Below, piece by piece: positions 16,440 through 24,349 of a stretch of DNA of 64,000 nucleotides (positions are counted from its first letter, which is position 1; the number at the start of each line of letters is the position of its first letter). Made by a program: the position numbers and the translations under genes. The stretch is taken from NCBI RefSeq assembly GCF_016722965.1, contig NZ_JAEQNB010000004.1, forward strand, positions 310,001 to 374,000. The letters are read 5' to 3'. The notes under the pieces were generated by a model that ran no database searches, was not told the origin of the DNA, and saw only the letters and a list, made by a program, of their open reading frames with translations. The stretch is from Tumebacillus amylolyticus (lineage in GTDB: Bacteria > Bacillota > Bacilli > Tumebacillales > Tumebacillaceae).

Positions 16440-16718
16440 GACACCCTGGAAAGACTCCGTGGCTGGTGGACGACCGACTGCGATGTCAACCCGGAGGTCG
16501 GCGGCGTTCATTCCTTCCGCTTCGAAGGCGTTCTCTTCAACTCATGCAAGTCACCTTATCCTTGAACCGAAACTCGGCGGTCGCTTCTACGGGGACTGGG
16601 GCAACGGAGAAGACGCAATCTGGGGAACGGTCTATACACCTACCTCCTCGAAGACCAAGGTTCCTCAACTGTTCTCAAACTCTCCCACCAAGCATCCGGG
16701 CTCCTCGACCCGGAATGA
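16440..16718 (+). pseudogene. Degraded SRPBCC/AHSA1-family gene
   Basis: Successive frames read DTLERLRGWWTTDCDV.PEVGGVHSFRFEG, then LGGRFYGDWGNGEDAIWGTV and TYLLEDQGSSTVLKLSHQAS..LLDPE, the usual order of a short SRPBCC (START-like) protein. At least two frameshifts and the loss of the N-terminal and middle parts make it non-functional. Confidence 0.6.
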
Positions 16719-16735
16719 GAACCAAAAGCAACTCT

Positions 16736-16772
16736 CAAAAAGCACACCCTCTGCGGTGTGCTTTTGTTTTTC
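16736..16772 (+). terminator. Terminator
   Basis: AAAAGCACACC pairs with GGTGTGCTTTT and is followed by a T-rich run. The other strand can also terminate. Confidence 0.8.
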
Positions 16773-16773
16773 A

Positions 16774-17265
16774 CTATTTTTTAGAAGAGGAGATCCAGTG
16801 GTAGAACAGGAGGGTCAAGCTCTGGGAGGCTAGGTAGATACAGAAGGAAAAAGGGAGGAGGTACCCGTTCTTGTAGACGATCACGTGGAAGCAGTCCATG
16901 ATCCATTCGATTCCTACGCCCACGAATGACCAGCCGACAATATAGAGCACCGTCCATCGCCCGCGTATCTTCCACAACTCATACAAATAGATGAAAAAAT
17001 ACCCAAACGGCGCATAGAAAAAGTACGAAGCCAAGTCCATGATGCAATATCGCGGGGAATCGTTCACATCGTAGTAATCGAACAGACCGCCCCCGAACGT
17101 GAAATCATAGAACTTTGACACCGTAAACGCCCATGTGCAAAGCAACAGGGTAGTTGACGACGGCAATCGCTTGGGAATCAGCCAAAGTGCGAGGTACACC
17201 AACACGACTCCGCAGACGAGAAACCATTCATTCCCGTCCCACTTCTCAATCGCAAACACTTTCAC
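16774..17265 (-). CDS. Small polytopic membrane protein, possibly CBO0543 family
   Basis: 163 aa, beginning VKVFAIEKWDGNEWFLVCGVVLVYLALWLIP, with about five membrane segments and conserved-looking aromatic acidic motifs (DYYDVNDSPRYCIMD, GVGIEWIMDCFHVI). Start GTG at 17265 with AGAGGTGAG upstream, overlapping the stop of the previous gene by 4 nt (GTGA), so it is translationally coupled. Its product and the upstream one share size, topology and a late W.IE/WGIE motif, suggesting paralogues. The family resemblance is from memory and not certain. Confidence 0.6.
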   Translation of the reverse strand: MKVFAIEKWDGNEWFLVCGVVLVYLALWLIPKRLPSSTTLLLCTWAFTVSKFYDFTFGGGLFDYYDVNDSPRYCIMDLASYFFYAPFGYFFIYLYELWKIRGRWTVLYIVGWSFVGVGIEWIMDCFHVIVYKNGYLLPFSFCIYLASQSLTLLFYHWISSSKK

Positions 17266-17738
17266 GCAGCTCTCACCTCTTGCTTGGAAAAGGCTCTGCG
17301 GTATCCTTTCAAAAGCAACCAGCCGAGCAACAGATAGAGGTAGTACGTCACCAAACTCTCGGCCATGTTCCAATGAGGGAACGTGAACGAGTTGAAGTAG
17401 AGGCACATGGCTTCAATCCCCCACATCACCAACCCGTACCCGATGAGAAAGGAGGCTCGGACCCAAAATCTACGGTAGAGCAGCAGGAAGTTGACGCACA
17501 TCGTGGGCAGCAGGGGAACGAGGACGCTGCGATGAAGGAGGTACCCCAGATATTCGACCGGTTGCTTGGCAAACGCGATTTTACCCATCTCATAACCGAC
17601 GATCCAAGAGACGCTGATGTTCACGCTCAAGATGCACATGAACAAAAACGCACCTTCCCGCCGATTCAACGCCTTTGGAGAGGTAATCAGGTAGGCGAGC
17701 AACAACCAACTGATGCAAAAAAGGATTGCAATCACCAT
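17262..17738 (-). CDS. Small polytopic membrane protein, possibly CBO0543 family
   Basis: 158 aa with five or so hydrophobic helices (MVIAILFCISWLLLAYLI..., LVPLLPTMCVNFLLLY, MWGIEAMCLYFNSFTFPHW, SLVTYYLYLLLGWLLL). The start at 17738 follows AGAAGGG; the frame stays open to 17765 but without a clear ribosome site. It is the first gene of a two-gene membrane-protein operon. Function unknown. Confidence 0.6.
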   Translation of the reverse strand: MVIAILFCISWLLLAYLITSPKALNRREGAFLFMCILSVNISVSWIVGYEMGKIAFAKQPVEYLGYLLHRSVLVPLLPTMCVNFLLLYRRFWVRASFLIGYGLVMWGIEAMCLYFNSFTFPHWNMAESLVTYYLYLLLGWLLLKGYRRAFSKQEVRAA

Positions 17739-17841
17739 CGAAACCCTTCTCCCTCCCACCGTCATTGAGTGGTTCTATAGTTTCCAATGATCCCCTTTTT
17801 CATGCGTATTTGTTACAATCAGGAAAGAGGAGGGAACCCCT

Positions 17842-18825
17842 ATGAGCCACGAAACCACCGCACTGCTAAACGACTCTGTATTGGAAACGGCGGCAAGGCC
17901 GTTTGACGTAGATTGCAAAAACCTGCAAGACCTCGGCGGCAACGTCAATTTCGTCTATGCGTGTGAAAAAGACGCCAAGCCCTGCATCTTGCGCCTCACC
18001 CACGACTCGCGCCGTAAGTTGCCGGATTTCCAAGCGGAGGCGCACTTCGTGAACTATCTCGCGGAGAACGGTGCTTCCGTCTCGCGCGTGATCCCGGCAC
18101 GAGACGGCTCACTCGCAGTCCAAGCCGAAAACGGATTCTCCGCTGTTCTGTTCGAAAAAGCGCCGGGTCGACTTCTCCCGTTTCAAGACTGGACGCCTGA
18201 GTTTTACGTCGCATGGGGCGAGATGATGGGCCGGTTTCACGCACTTGCCCGCACCTACACGCCCGATCCGCAGTTCAAGCGCAACGCATGGCACGAGGAG
18301 GAATGGTTGCAAGTTGACACCTTCATCCCGGCAACGGAAACCCTCGTGCTTCAAAAAGCGCATCAACTGCTCAACGACCTGCACCGCATGCCTACTTCTG
18401 CGGATTCCTACGGGCTCGTTCACAATGACTTGCACGCCCGAAATTTCCTCATGACCGATGACGGGAAACTCACCGCGTTCGACTTCGACGATTGCTGCTA
18501 CAACTGGTTTGCCGGCGACATCGCCAACGTCCTGTACTACGCAGTGGGTCGGCTGTCGCGACCGCCTGGTCGGGGAGCGGGGGAGCGTGAGTTCATGCAA
18601 CACTTCCTCACGTATTTCTTGGAGGGCTACCGCACGCAAAACGAGCCGGATGACTCGTGGTGGGCTGTGATGCCGCATTTTTTGAAGCTCCGAAGGGTCT
18701 TGCTGTACGTGTACTACCACAAGGAACTCGATATGGCGAATCTCTCTCCGGAGATGGCCGGAGTGGTGGAACGGACCCGTCGCGACATCGAGGAAGATTT
18801 CCCGATTACATCGTTTTGCTTTTAG
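17842..18825 (+). CDS. APH-family phosphotransferase (aminoglycoside/choline/homoserine kinase type)
   Basis: 327 aa with the eukaryotic-kinase-like APH fold. The catalytic loop is LVHNDLHARNFLM (Brenner motif HNDLHxxN, catalytic Asp) and the metal-binding motif is AFDFDDCCYNWFAGDIANVL. The N-lobe (NLQDLGGNVNFVYACEK, PCILRLTH) resembles the homoserine-kinase-II/CotS group of spore formers more than clinical resistance enzymes. GAGGAGG lies 9 nt before the ATG. Substrate unknown. Confidence 0.85.
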   Translation: MSHETTALLNDSVLETAARPFDVDCKNLQDLGGNVNFVYACEKDAKPCILRLTHDSRRKLPDFQAEAHFVNYLAENGASVSRVIPARDGSLAVQAENGFSAVLFEKAPGRLLPFQDWTPEFYVAWGEMMGRFHALARTYTPDPQFKRNAWHEEEWLQVDTFIPATETLVLQKAHQLLNDLHRMPTSADSYGLVHNDLHARNFLMTDDGKLTAFDFDDCCYNWFAGDIANVLYYAVGRLSRPPGRGAGEREFMQHFLTYFLEGYRTQNEPDDSWWAVMPHFLKLRRVLLYVYYHKELDMANLSPEMAGVVERTRRDIEEDFPITSFCF

Positions 18826-18891
18826 GTTTTTTTGCTTGCAATTGAGAGAGACTAGGGACAGATCACCTATTATGTACCTAGGAGAGATACG

Positions 18892-19443
18892 ATGACCACT
18901 CTCATAGAAGCGATAACGAGCATTGCCAAGGGTTTTTTGGACGAAGAACCGAAACCCCCGCTTCACGTCGGGGAAGTCATGGCGCTGTGGACCGCACTGG
19001 CGTTGCATCAAGAAGGGTACTCGATGTACGAGTTAGCGATGAATACGACCACCGATCCGGACTTGCTCCATGCTCTTCGAAAAGCCCGCGAAAGCTCCGC
19101 GGAGGACATTCACAGCATCAAGGAATTCCTCGTCAAGGAGGGGGTTCCTCTGCCGACGACCTCCGAACCCAAGCCCCACGCAAATCCGAATGCCATTCCC
19201 TATGGAGTGAAATTGACAGACGACGAGATTTGCAATCTGATCTCTGCCAAGGTGGCTTCCAGCATCGCGCTGTGTGGAAGCGGTATCGCAGAGTCGGTAC
19301 GTGCTGACGTGGGATATCTATTCCTGCAATCGATGGTCAGATTGATGAAGTTCGGGGCTCCGCTTCGTGTTTTGATGAGGGAACGCGGTTGGATCAAGAT
19401 CCCTCCGTACTACTATCCGCCCGGTGGAATCCCCAACCAATAG
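18892..19443 (+). CDS. DUF3231 family protein, single unit
   Basis: 183 aa, all-helical, ferritin-like arrangement as in DUF3231 proteins of Bacillus and relatives. HVGEVMALWTAL, the middle segment KLTDDEICNLISAKVASSIALCGSGIAESVRADVG, and the typical end RGWIKIPPYYYPPG are present. Many family members have two such units; this one has one. RBS AGGAGAG lies 5-6 nt before the ATG. The role is unknown, but the family is largely confined to spore formers. Confidence 0.8.
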   Translation: MTTLIEAITSIAKGFLDEEPKPPLHVGEVMALWTALALHQEGYSMYELAMNTTTDPDLLHALRKARESSAEDIHSIKEFLVKEGVPLPTTSEPKPHANPNAIPYGVKLTDDEICNLISAKVASSIALCGSGIAESVRADVGYLFLQSMVRLMKFGAPLRVLMRERGWIKIPPYYYPPGGIPNQ

Positions 19444-19445
19444 GA

Positions 19446-19482
19446 AAAAAAGCTCCCGCCCTGCGACCGGGCCGGGGGCTTG
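19446..19482 (+). terminator. Terminator after the DUF3231 gene
   Basis: AAGCTCCCGCCC pairs with GGGCCGGGGGCTT around the loop TGCGACC; a short T-rich tail follows. Confidence 0.7.
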
Positions 19483-19550
19483 TTCTGTCTTGTACCTCGT
19501 CTCGCATAGAATCAATGGATAACGTGAGGTCGAGGAGTTGGGGGTTCGAG

Positions 19551-20777
19551 ATGAGAGTCGCAACCTTTTTTCAAAGAAGTGTGTGGGGCGGCCTCTTGGT
19601 CGTGCTGGCGGCGTTCATGGTGGGCAATCTGCAATTGGTTTATGAAGCGGGACTGCAAGGGTTGAAGATTTGGTGGGACATCGTGTTTCCGGCCGTTTTT
19701 CCCGTGTTGGTGTTGTCTGAATTCATGGTTGGACTGGGCATCGTACACTTTTTGGGCGTGTTGCTCGAACCGATTATGCGGCCGCTTTTTCGAGTGCCGG
19801 GCTCGGGGGGCTTTGCGATGGCGATGGGCTTCATCTCCTCCTACCCTGTAGGGGCGCGGCTGGCGGCGTTGCTCAGAAGTGAAAAACTGGTCACGCGCTC
19901 CGAAGGGGAGCGGTTGTTATGCATCGCAAGCACGGCAGACCCGATGTTCATCTTGGTCGCGATCTCGGTGGGGGTCTTCAAGGACGCCACGCTTGGGGTC
20001 GTGATTGCAGCGGCCAACTTTGCCGGTGCCATTTTGCTCGGCTTTTTGTTGCGCTACCATGACCGCGGCGGGGAGAGTTCCGCGCAGATCAAAGATCAGA
20101 AATCCTCGCTGGTGCTCCGCGCCTTTCGCCGGATGCACGACGCACAGATTGAAGAAAAGCGCCGGATGATCGAAATTTTGTCCGATGCGGTGACCAATGC
20201 GTTCAAGACGTTGTTTGGCATCGGGGCGTTCATGATCGTGTTCTCGGTGGTGATTCAATTTGTCTCGACGGGGGCAATCTCGGAGATCTTGACGGCACCG
20301 CTTGCGTGGATGCTGTCTGTGATGCACCTGCCGGAAGCGTTGGCGCACTCGTTGGTCGTCGGCTTCTTGGAAGTTACGCAAAGCATGCGCCGCATTGCAG
20401 ATGCGATCGGCCCGGACATCAAGTCCAAGATCGTCGTCGCGTCCGGGTTGGTCGCATGGGGCGGCATCTCCGTTCACATGCAAGTTGCGAGCATCATCTC
20501 GTCCACAGACATTCGCTACAAGCCGTACTTTCTCTATAAAATCGTCCACGCCTTCCTCGCGGCGGTTCTGGCGTTTTTCCTCTGGGAGCCGTTGCGCGGC
20601 ACGGAAGCTGCGACGAGCGAAGCGGTTTCTGTATTTGCCTATCAACACAGCGATTCGTTGCAGGCAGGCTGGACGTTCGTCTATGGCTGGGACTTGGGGT
20701 TGTTGGGGCTGGTTATGGGCGGATTCGTGCTGTTTGCGGCATTGGTGAAAGCTCTGTCAAAACTCCGTTTTTTCTGA
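19551..20777 (+). CDS. ylbJ: Sporulation integral membrane protein YlbJ
   Basis: 408 aa, the length usual for YlbJ. It has the SpoVR/nucleoside-recognition (Gate) topology: FPAVFPVLVLSEFMVGLGIVHF, MAMGFISSYPVGARLAALL, IASTADPMFILVAISVGVFKD and SGLVAWGGISVHMQVASI. YlbJ is a mother-cell membrane protein needed for spore cortex formation. The ATG at 19551 lies after a GGAG..GGGGG region; the longer frame from 19389 overlaps the preceding gene and terminator and is rejected. Monocistronic. Confidence 0.9.
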   Translation: MRVATFFQRSVWGGLLVVLAAFMVGNLQLVYEAGLQGLKIWWDIVFPAVFPVLVLSEFMVGLGIVHFLGVLLEPIMRPLFRVPGSGGFAMAMGFISSYPVGARLAALLRSEKLVTRSEGERLLCIASTADPMFILVAISVGVFKDATLGVVIAAANFAGAILLGFLLRYHDRGGESSAQIKDQKSSLVLRAFRRMHDAQIEEKRRMIEILSDAVTNAFKTLFGIGAFMIVFSVVIQFVSTGAISEILTAPLAWMLSVMHLPEALAHSLVVGFLEVTQSMRRIADAIGPDIKSKIVVASGLVAWGGISVHMQVASIISSTDIRYKPYFLYKIVHAFLAAVLAFFLWEPLRGTEAATSEAVSVFAYQHSDSLQAGWTFVYGWDLGLLGLVMGGFVLFAALVKALSKLRFF

Positions 20778-20820
20778 AAAAAAAGCACCGGGCGCCGTGC
20801 CGTTTCGGTGCTTTTTTTAT
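20777..20820 (+). terminator. Terminator after ylbJ
   Basis: AAAGCACCG pairs with CGGTGCTTT and is followed by TTTT. Confidence 0.8.
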
Positions 20821-20823
20821 TGG

Positions 20824-20852
20824 TTGCGCAAAGCGAATTGTTCGAATATAAT
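20824..20852 (+). promoter_or_regulatory. Promoter of the fru-pts operon
   Basis: TTGCGC (20824-20829), 17-bp spacer, TATAAT (20847-20852). It is followed directly by the repeated operator-like boxes. Confidence 0.65.
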
Positions 20853-20860
20853 CAGTATCA

Positions 20861-20906
20861 ATCACACATAAGCACAAATGATCATAACTCATCACAAATA
20901 AGCAAA
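20861..20906 (+). promoter_or_regulatory. Probable FruR operator: two direct repeats 30 bp apart
   Basis: ATCACACATAAGCACA (20861-20876) and ATCACAAATAAGCAAA (20891-20906) agree at 14 of 16 positions and are separated by 30 bp, three helical turns. They lie just downstream of the -10 box, where a DeoR-type repressor would block transcription. Such direct repeats are usual for DeoR-family sugar regulators. Confidence 0.6.
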
Positions 20907-20929
20907 CACGACCTGTGGAGGGTTTTCCT

Positions 20930-21697
20930 ATGTTTGGAGAGGAACGCAAAGCCAAGATCTTGGAGTACGTCACCGCTCATTCGCGCGTGACCGTGCAGGA
21001 AGTCAGCGCTCAATTCGGGGTTTCCGAATCGACGGTGCGCCGCGACCTGCAAGAGTTAGAAGAAGCAAAACTGGTACGACGCACGCATGGGGGTGCGATG
21101 TCGCTGAAAGTCGTCAACCACGAGCCGACGTTCGGGGAGAAAGAGGACGCCTCTCACCCTGAGAAGGAAGCGATTGCAAGGCGAGCGCTTGAGATGATTC
21201 AGGAGGGCGACACGATCCTCATCGACGGCGGGACGACCACCTACAGCCTCGTCAAGAAACTGCGCAAGTTCTCCAAGCTCACCGTGGTCACGAACTCCCT
21301 GCTGTTCCCGCAAGAATTGCAGAGCGTGCCGGGCATTGAAGTGCTGTTGATCGGCGGATTGCTGCGCCAAGAGACCCTGTCGTTCGTCGGGCCGGTCGCA
21401 GAAAAAGTTCTGGAAATGGTGCGCGTGGACAAAGCGTTCATCGGCACGAACGGTCTCGATCTCGTACACGGTTTGACGACGCCGAACCTGACCGAAGCGT
21501 CGACCAAGCGCAAAATGATCGAAGTTGCGCAAGAAGTCATTTTGCTGACCGATTCGAGCAAGATCGGCCACGTGACGTTCGCCAAATTCGCAGACCTCGC
21601 GCACATCGACAAACTGATCACCGATGCCGGTGTGAGTGAAACTCTTCTCAGCCGATTGCGCGAAGCAGACATCGATACGTACGTTGTACAGCCATAG
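20930..21697 (+). CDS. fruR: DeoR-family transcriptional regulator of the fructose operon
   Basis: 255 aa. The N-terminal HTH_DeoR domain (ERKAKILEYVTAHSRVTVQEVSAQFGVSESTVRRDLQ) is followed by the DeoRC sensor domain with IDGGTTTYSLVKKL, TVVTNSL and FIGTNGLDLVHGLTTP, built like a ribose-5-phosphate isomerase pocket and expected to bind fructose 1-phosphate. GGAGGG lies 7 nt before the ATG at 20930. First gene of the fruRKA-ptsHI operon; candidate operators overlap its promoter, so it probably represses the operon until fructose 1-phosphate is made. Confidence 0.9.
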   Translation: MFGEERKAKILEYVTAHSRVTVQEVSAQFGVSESTVRRDLQELEEAKLVRRTHGGAMSLKVVNHEPTFGEKEDASHPEKEAIARRALEMIQEGDTILIDGGTTTYSLVKKLRKFSKLTVVTNSLLFPQELQSVPGIEVLLIGGLLRQETLSFVGPVAEKVLEMVRVDKAFIGTNGLDLVHGLTTPNLTEASTKRKMIEVAQEVILLTDSSKIGHVTFAKFADLAHIDKLITDAGVSETLLSRLREADIDTYVVQP

Positions 21698-21708
21698 GAG
21701 GTACCGAG

Positions 21709-22659
21709 ATGAAATCAACTGTTGTTACGGTGACTCTAAATCCCGCACTCGACAAAACCGTAACGGTCCCCGCTCTGGAAGTCGGGGGACTCAATCGCGT
21801 CCGGCAAGTTCGGATCGATCCGGGCGGCAAGGGCATCAACGTCGCCAAAGTCTTGCACGGTTTTGACGTTGACGTCCTCGCAACGGGACTGATCGCCGGA
21901 GGATACGGCGAGCGCTTGCTGGCTCAACTCGACCGGCAGGGGGTACCGCATTCCTTCGTGCGCGTGCCGGGCGAGACCCGCACGAACTTGAAGGTGTACT
22001 CCGAATCGGACCAAGTGACAACTGAAATTAATGAAAACGGTTTCGATGTTCAACCCCAAAGTGTTCTAGAATTTCTGAACGTATTGGAAGAGTTGCTGTC
22101 CGAAGCTTCCTACCTCGTCCTCGCCGGAAGTCTTCCCAAGGGAGTGTCGTCCGACATCTACGGGCAGTTGGTGGAGTTGGCAAACTCCAAGGGCGTGCGC
22201 ACGATCCTCGACGCCGACGGAGACGCGTTGAAAAAAGGCTTGGAAGCCCGTCCCTACGCCGTCAAACCAAACCTCTTCGAACTGCAACAACTGACCGGGC
22301 AAGGAGTGGAGACGCTCGACGAGATCATTTCCGCCGGTCAGACGTTGCTCGCACGCGGACTTTCGCTTGTCGTCGTCTCGATGGGCGGAGACGGAGCCGT
22401 TTTTTTGAACAAGGAAGAGACCTACCAAGTCAAACCGTTCCCGATCACACCGCAAAGTACGGTTGGGGCCGGAGATTCGATGGTGGCGGCACTTGTTCAC
22501 GGCTTGGTGACAGGCAAGTCTCTGCCGGAGCTCGCCGAATGGGCCACCACGGCGGGCACGGTCACCGCATCCAAGCGCGGGACGCAAGTTTGCACGGCAG
22601 AAGAGGTGCAAAACGAAGTACATCGCGTCACCGCAAAAAAATTGGTACCCAAAGCATGA
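21709..22659 (+). CDS. fruK: 1-phosphofructokinase
   Basis: 316 aa, PfkB-family sugar kinase. VTLNPALDKTV at the N-terminus, GGKGINVAKVL (first PfkB signature) and GAGDSMVAALVHGLVTG (second signature with the catalytic Asp) are all present. It phosphorylates the fructose 1-phosphate delivered by FruA to fructose 1,6-bisphosphate in the cytoplasm. RBS AGGAGGT lies 7 nt before the ATG and 11 nt after fruR; 16 nt separate it from fruA. Confidence 0.95.
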   Translation: MKSTVVTVTLNPALDKTVTVPALEVGGLNRVRQVRIDPGGKGINVAKVLHGFDVDVLATGLIAGGYGERLLAQLDRQGVPHSFVRVPGETRTNLKVYSESDQVTTEINENGFDVQPQSVLEFLNVLEELLSEASYLVLAGSLPKGVSSDIYGQLVELANSKGVRTILDADGDALKKGLEARPYAVKPNLFELQQLTGQGVETLDEIISAGQTLLARGLSLVVVSMGGDGAVFLNKEETYQVKPFPITPQSTVGAGDSMVAALVHGLVTGKSLPELAEWATTAGTVTASKRGTQVCTAEEVQNEVHRVTAKKLVPKA

Positions 22660-22675
22660 AAGGGGAAGGATGACG

Positions 22676-24061
22676 ATGGAGAAAAAAATACTGGCAGTCA
22701 CCGCTTGCCCGACCGGGATCGCCCACACCTACATGGCGGCAGAATCTCTGGCGAAAGCAGCACGGGAACGCGACATCACGCTGAAAGTCGAAACCCGTGG
22801 GGCGATGGGGATTGAAAATGAACTGACCCAACAAGAAATCGACGAAGCGCACGCGATCATCGTCGCTGCGGCGATCGACGTCGACGCTGACCGTTTTGCA
22901 GGGAAAAACGTCGTGACAGTTCCGATTGCAGACGCGATCCGCAACCCGAACGGCCTACTGGACGAAGCGCTTGCCAAGGAAGCCGTCGCAGCAGTTCCTG
23001 TTGCCGACAAGCAAGAACAAATCGAACCCAAAAAGTCCGAACTCAAACGCGAAAAAACGGGCGCCTACAAACACCTCATGAACGGTGTCTCGCACATGCT
23101 TCCGCTGGTTGTCGCGGGCGGTCTGATCATCGCGATCTCGTTTATCTTCGGCATCAATGCATTTAAGGAACAAGGCACGCTTCCTGCGGCGCTCATGAAC
23201 ATCGGGAGCGGCGCGGCATTTGCCCTCATGGTTCCGATTCTCGCAGGTTTTATCGCATTTTCCATTGCGGGCAAACCGGGCTTGGCACCGGGTCTCGTCG
23301 GCGGGATGCTCGCTTCACAGAACGGTGCCGGATTCCTCGGCGGGATTGTAGCCGGTTTCCTCGCGGGGTATGTGGCGAAGTGGATGCGAGACTACATCAA
23401 GCTCCCTCGTAACTTTGAAGGTCTGAAACCGATCTTGATCATTCCGTTCCTCTCCACGCTGGTCACAGGTTTGCTCATGGTGTATGTCATCGGGACTCCG
23501 GTCAAGGCAGTGATGGATGCACTTACCGCGTGGTTGACCGGTCTGAGCTCCACCAACGCAGTGTTTCTCGGCCTCTTGCTCGGCGCGATGATGGCGATCG
23601 ACATGGGCGGCCCGCTGAACAAAGCTGCGTATACGTTTGCAGTCGGTTTGCTCGGAAGCAACGTATTCGCTCCGATGGCGGCCGTCATGGCGGCCGGTAT
23701 GGTTCCTCCGCTGGCCCTGTGGCTCGCCACGCTGCTCGCACCGAAAAAATTCACCGGCGAAGAACGCGAAGCCGGCAAAGCGGCGGCCGTACTCGGCATC
23801 TCCTTCATTACCGAAGGCGCGATTCCGTTTGCAGCAACCGATCCGCTTCGCGTCATTCCGTCTGTCGCAGTGGGGGCGGCCGTCACCGGCGCACTGTCGA
23901 TGCTGTTTGATTGCACGCTCCGTGCCCCGCACGGCGGGATCTTCGTCGTCCCGATTCCGAACGCAGTCGGACATCCGTTGCTCTACGTTCTGTCGATTGT
24001 CATCGGTACCGTCGTTGCGGCGCTGATGCTAACCCTTTTGAAAAAACGCGTAACTGCCTAA
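22676..24061 (+). CDS. fruA: Fructose-specific PTS transporter, IIB and IIC domains only
   Basis: 461 aa. Residues 1-100 are the IIB-fru domain with phospho-Cys11 in ACPTGIAHTYMAAE. After a Lys-rich linker the IIC domain (about residues 118-460) has many membrane segments (NGVSHMLPLVVAGGLIIAISF, GGIVAGFLAGYVAKWMRD, IDMGGPLNKAAYTF, GISFITEGAIPFAATDP). The EIIA-fru domain usual at the N-terminus of Bacillota FruA is missing, and no separate IIA gene follows. The ATG at 22676 has AAGG at 6 nt; the ATG at 22670 abuts the purine run and is less likely. Confidence 0.9.
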   Translation: MEKKILAVTACPTGIAHTYMAAESLAKAARERDITLKVETRGAMGIENELTQQEIDEAHAIIVAAAIDVDADRFAGKNVVTVPIADAIRNPNGLLDEALAKEAVAAVPVADKQEQIEPKKSELKREKTGAYKHLMNGVSHMLPLVVAGGLIIAISFIFGINAFKEQGTLPAALMNIGSGAAFALMVPILAGFIAFSIAGKPGLAPGLVGGMLASQNGAGFLGGIVAGFLAGYVAKWMRDYIKLPRNFEGLKPILIIPFLSTLVTGLLMVYVIGTPVKAVMDALTAWLTGLSSTNAVFLGLLLGAMMAIDMGGPLNKAAYTFAVGLLGSNVFAPMAAVMAAGMVPPLALWLATLLAPKKFTGEEREAGKAAAVLGISFITEGAIPFAATDPLRVIPSVAVGAAVTGALSMLFDCTLRAPHGGIFVVPIPNAVGHPLLYVLSIVIGTVVAALMLTLLKKRVTA

Positions 24062-24079
24062 TCGAGGAGGTCTTTCCCA

Positions 24080-24349
24080 ATGAAAAGCCAACAAGTCACC
24101 ATCCAAAACGACCAAGGGTTCCACGTTCGTCCGGCGCAACTGTTCGTGCAAGAGTCGAACAAATTCGCGTCGCACATCAAACTGACCACCGAAGCCAACA
24201 ACACGGTAGACGGCAAGAGCATCCTCGGCCTCATGACGCTCGGTCTTGCACAAGGAAGCAAAGTGACCATCGAAGCGGAAGGGGCAGACGAAGACCAAGC
24301 GCTTGCAGCGCTCGTTGCTCTGGTGGAAAGCAAGTTCGGTGAAGCGTAA
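24080..24349 (+). CDS. ptsH: Phosphocarrier protein HPr
   Basis: 89 aa. The phosphorylation site His15 sits in GFHVRPAQLFV, and the HPr-kinase site is Ser47 in VDGKSILGLMTLG, equivalent to Ser46 of B. subtilis HPr, so catabolite control through HPr(Ser-P) and CcpA remains possible. It accepts phosphate from EI and passes it to EIIA proteins. RBS GAGGAGG. The stop overlaps the ptsI start (TAATG), indicating coupled translation. Confidence 0.92.
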   Translation: MKSQQVTIQNDQGFHVRPAQLFVQESNKFASHIKLTTEANNTVDGKSILGLMTLGLAQGSKVTIEAEGADEDQALAALVALVESKFGEA

